Below, in pieces: positions 62,080 to 64,000 of a DNA stretch of 64,000 nt. The notes beneath the pieces were generated by a model. It did no database searches. It was not told where the DNA came from and worked only from the letters and a program-made list of their open reading frames with translations. The position numbers and the translations under genes were made by a program. Origin of the DNA: Delftia tsuruhatensis NBRC 16741 (GTDB taxonomy: Bacteria; Pseudomonadota; Gammaproteobacteria; Burkholderiales; Burkholderiaceae_C); assembly GCF_001571325.1 (NCBI RefSeq), contig NZ_BCTO01000047.1, positions 29,025 to 93,024 of the forward strand, in the 5' to 3' direction. The first letter of the stretch is position 1. The number at the start of each line of letters is the position of its first letter.

Positions 62080-62385
62080 TCACATGTGGTCCACCGAGGG
62101 CGGCAGCTGGTAGAAGGTCGGATGGCGGTAGACCTTGTCCTGGGCCGGGTCGAAGAACATGTCCTTGTCGCCGGGGTCGCTGGCCACGATCTGGTCCGAG
62201 CGCACCACCCAGACGCTCACGCCCTCCTGGCGCCGCGTGTAGACATCGCGCGCCATCTGCAGCGCCATCTGCGGGTCGGCCGCATGCAGGCTGCCGCAGT
62301 GCTTGTGGTCCAGGCCGGCCTTGCTGCGGACGAAGACTTCCCACAGCGGCCATTCGTTGGTGATGTTCTGTTCGACGGCGGTCAT
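62080..62385 (-). CDS. paaB: Phenylacetyl-CoA epoxidase subunit PaaB
   Basis: The 101-aa protein has typical PaaB features: WPLWEVFVRSKAGLDHKHCGSLHAAD at the N-terminus, then ARDVYTRRQEGVSVWVVRS and a HPTFYQLPPSVDHM end. It bridges AC heterodimers in the epoxidase complex. The ATG overlaps the paaA stop by 4 bp. Confidence 0.95.
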   Translation of the reverse strand: MTAVEQNITNEWPLWEVFVRSKAGLDHKHCGSLHAADPQMALQMARDVYTRRQEGVSVWVVRSDQIVASDPGDKDMFFDPAQDKVYRHPTFYQLPPSVDHM

Positions 62386-63404
62386 GCGGCCTCCTTGCGG
62401 GTCTGGTTTCTCTGTGTCTGCTTGCGGGCATGGGCCAGGGCGGCCTCGCGCACCCAGGCGCCTTCGTCCCAGGCCTTGACGCGTGCGCCCAGGCGCTCGC
62501 GGTTGCAGGGGCCGTCTCCGGCGATCACGCGCCAGAACTCGTCCCAGTCGATGGGGCCATGGTCATGGGCCTGGCGGGCCTCGTTCCATTTCAGGTCGGG
62601 ATCGGGCAGGGTGACGCCCAGCACCTTGGCCTGGTCCACCGTGGCGTCGATGAACTTCTGGCGCAGCGCGTCGTTGGAGATGCGCTTGATGCCCCAGCGC
62701 ATGGACTGCGCGCTGTTGGGCGACTGGTCGTCGGGCGGGCCGAACATCATGATGGACGGCCACCACCAGCGGTTGACGGCGTCCTGCACCATGGCCTTCT
62801 GCGCCTCGGTGCCCTGCTGCATCATGGTCAGCAGCGCCTCGTAGCCCTGGCGTTGGTGAAAGCTCTCCTCGCGGCAGATGCGCACCATGGCGCGCGCGTA
62901 GGGCGCATAGGAGCAGCGGCAGATGGGCACCTGGTTCATGATGGCCGCGCCGTCCACCAGCCAGCCGATGGTGCCCATGTCGGCCCAGGTCAGCGTGGGG
63001 TAGTTGAAGATGGAGCTGTATTTGGCCTTGCCCGTGTGCAGCGCGTGCAGCATCTGGTCGCGGCTGCTGCCCAGCGTCTCGGCGGCCGCGTAGAGGTACA
63101 GGCCATGGCCGCCCTCGTCCTGCACCTTGGCCAGCAGGATGGCCTTGCGCTTGAGGGTGGGCGCGCGGCTGATCCAGTTGCCCTCGGGCAGCATGCCGAC
63201 GATCTCGCTGTGCGCGTGCTGGCTGATCTGGCGCAGCAGCGTCTTGCGGTAGTTGTCGGGCATCCAGTCCTTGGCCTCGATGAATTCGCCGGCATCGATG
63301 CGCTCGTCGAAGCGCTGCTGCAGGCGCATTTCGTCGGCCGAGCGCACGGCCTTGCCGCCATCGCCCGCTTCCTTGCCCATGGTGTCCATGGCCTGGGTAT
63401 ACAT
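62382..63404 (-). CDS. paaA: Phenylacetyl-CoA epoxidase catalytic subunit PaaA
   Basis: The 340-aa catalytic subunit carries the diiron ligands in KVQDEGGHGLYLYAA and CREESFHQRQGYEALL, with AHSEIVGMLPEGNWI upstream. It converts phenylacetyl-CoA to the ring-1,2-epoxide. AAGGAGA about 7 nt before the ATG gives a strong ribosome site. It is the first gene of the paaABCDE run and follows the paaK-like gene by 45 bp. Confidence 0.96.
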   Translation of the reverse strand: MYTQAMDTMGKEAGDGGKAVRSADEMRLQQRFDERIDAGEFIEAKDWMPDNYRKTLLRQISQHAHSEIVGMLPEGNWISRAPTLKRKAILLAKVQDEGGHGLYLYAAAETLGSSRDQMLHALHTGKAKYSSIFNYPTLTWADMGTIGWLVDGAAIMNQVPICRCSYAPYARAMVRICREESFHQRQGYEALLTMMQQGTEAQKAMVQDAVNRWWWPSIMMFGPPDDQSPNSAQSMRWGIKRISNDALRQKFIDATVDQAKVLGVTLPDPDLKWNEARQAHDHGPIDWDEFWRVIAGDGPCNRERLGARVKAWDEGAWVREAALAHARKQTQRNQTRKEAA

Positions 63405-63449
63405 GTGCGATCTCCTTCAATGAAATGGTTGACGACGGCCGGCGGTGCC

Positions 63450-64000
63450 TCAGCGCGGCCGCTTGTCGTACACGCGCCGGGCCTTGCCGGTCTGCGTGCG
63501 CTCGATGGTGTCGGGATCGAAGACGCGCACCGCCGTGGAAATGCCCACCAGGGTCTTGATGCGCTGCTGCACCCACTGCGCGATCTCGCTGCGTTCGGCA
63601 TCGCCCAGGCCGCGCCGCTGCGGCTGCAGCTCGCAGTGCACCTCGACGGTGTCCAGCAGGCCTTCACGGCTGATGTGCATCTGGTACAGGCCCGTGAGGC
63701 TGGCATTGGCCAGCACGATTTCCTCGATCTGGGTCGGAAAGACGTTGACGCCGCGGATGATCATCATGTCGTCGCTGCGCCCCACGATCTTGCCCATGCG
63801 CCGGAAGCTGCGCGAGGTCGGCGCCAGCAGCCGCGTCAGGTCCCGCGTGCGATATCGCACGATGGGCATGGCTTCCTTGGACAGCGACGTGAAGACCAGC
63901 TCGCCCTCGCTGCCATCGGGCAGCACCTCGCCCGTGTCGGGGTCGATGATCTCGGGATAGAAATGGTCTTCCCAGATCACCGGCCCGTCCTTGCTCTCCG
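63450..64000 (-). CDS. paaK: Phenylacetate-CoA ligase, C-terminal part (truncated by window)
   Basis: The frame runs off the right edge, so only ~183 C-terminal residues are visible. They contain the adenylate-forming family's hinge and C-terminal motifs: GELVFTSLSKEAMPIVRYRTRD, then GRSDDMMIIRGVNVFPTQIEE, and the catalytic Lys region ERTQTGKARRV. These match phenylacetate-CoA ligase, which makes the substrate for the adjacent PaaABCE epoxidase. It is upstream of paaA on the same strand. Confidence 0.92.
   Translation of the reverse strand, partial: ESKDGPVIWEDHFYPEIIDPDTGEVLPDGSEGELVFTSLSKEAMPIVRYRTRDLTRLLAPTSRSFRRMGKIVGRSDDMMIIRGVNVFPTQIEEIVLANASLTGLYQMHISREGLLDTVEVHCELQPQRRGLGDAERSEIAQWVQQRIKTLVGISTAVRVFDPDTIERTQTGKARRVYDKRPR

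Overview
The window is high-GC (roughly two-thirds G+C by eye), densely packed bacterial chromosome. Gene content points to a Comamonadaceae betaproteobacterium, most likely Delftia or a close relative: an orphan TctC-type binding protein, a fused ~1190-aa indolepyruvate ferredoxin oxidoreductase, a DUF1631 protein, DUF3717/DUF1289, a complete paaABCDE block, and a dispersed GC-rich CCCCCTGAG repeat at gene ends. The genus is inferred from family resemblance. I saw no rRNA, tRNA, CRISPR array, insertion sequence or prophage.

Layout. 1-8.7 kb: the C-terminal half of an M48 protease/TPR protein, a small holin-like membrane protein, a conserved hypothetical, a TerC-family exporter behind a clear yybP-ykoY (Mn2+) riboswitch, a DUF3717-DUF1289 protein, a GNAT acetyltransferase, then yaeQ, an acyltransferase-3 gene and purB on the minus strand, divergent from a glutathione S-transferase gene. 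8.7-9.0 kb: a gene-free gap holding a candidate small RNA on the minus strand. 9.0-25 kb: glnE, divergent from a yhdP-nitrilase-histidine kinase-response regulator run; then a D-serine-dehydratase-like PLP enzyme, an OmpA-family lipoprotein, a 56-aa membrane protein whose start codon overlaps that of divergent mltA, and an MFS exporter with a C-terminal extra domain. 25-33 kb: an Lrp regulator divergent from indolepyruvate ferredoxin oxidoreductase, then yajC-secD-secF. 33-46 kb: DUF1631 gene, dprA, a LysM protein, def-lipoprotein-fmt-azlC-azlD, pgk, two lipoproteins (one FlgO-like), an EamA permease and pyrF. 46-55 kb: LysR, TctC, an aspartoacylase-like hydrolase, an FAD oxidoreductase, uvrA and an MFS transporter. 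55-59.6 kb: ssb, then two paralogous unknown membrane-anchored proteins on either side of a SulP transporter, the second coupled to an unknown Cys-containing protein in a visibly lower-GC patch. 59.6-64 kb: paaE-D-C-B-A and the end of paaK, encoding phenylacetate activation and ring epoxidation.

Most genes are core housekeeping. The least explained observations are: (1) a candidate three-way-junction small RNA at 8722-8828 whose loop presents an anti-Shine-Dalgarno CUCCUCCC sequence, with a promoter-like sequence and a U6 tail; (2) several genes (purB, pyrF, the EamA gene, the DUF1631 gene) with a -10-like hexamer 7-9 nt before an initiation codon that lacks a Shine-Dalgarno sequence, suggesting leaderless mRNAs; (3) a dispersed hairpin-ended repeat that supplies the stop codon of adjacent genes; (4) the paralogous pair and its Cys-containing partner at 55.9-59.6 kb. 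None of these was tested by search or folding software.
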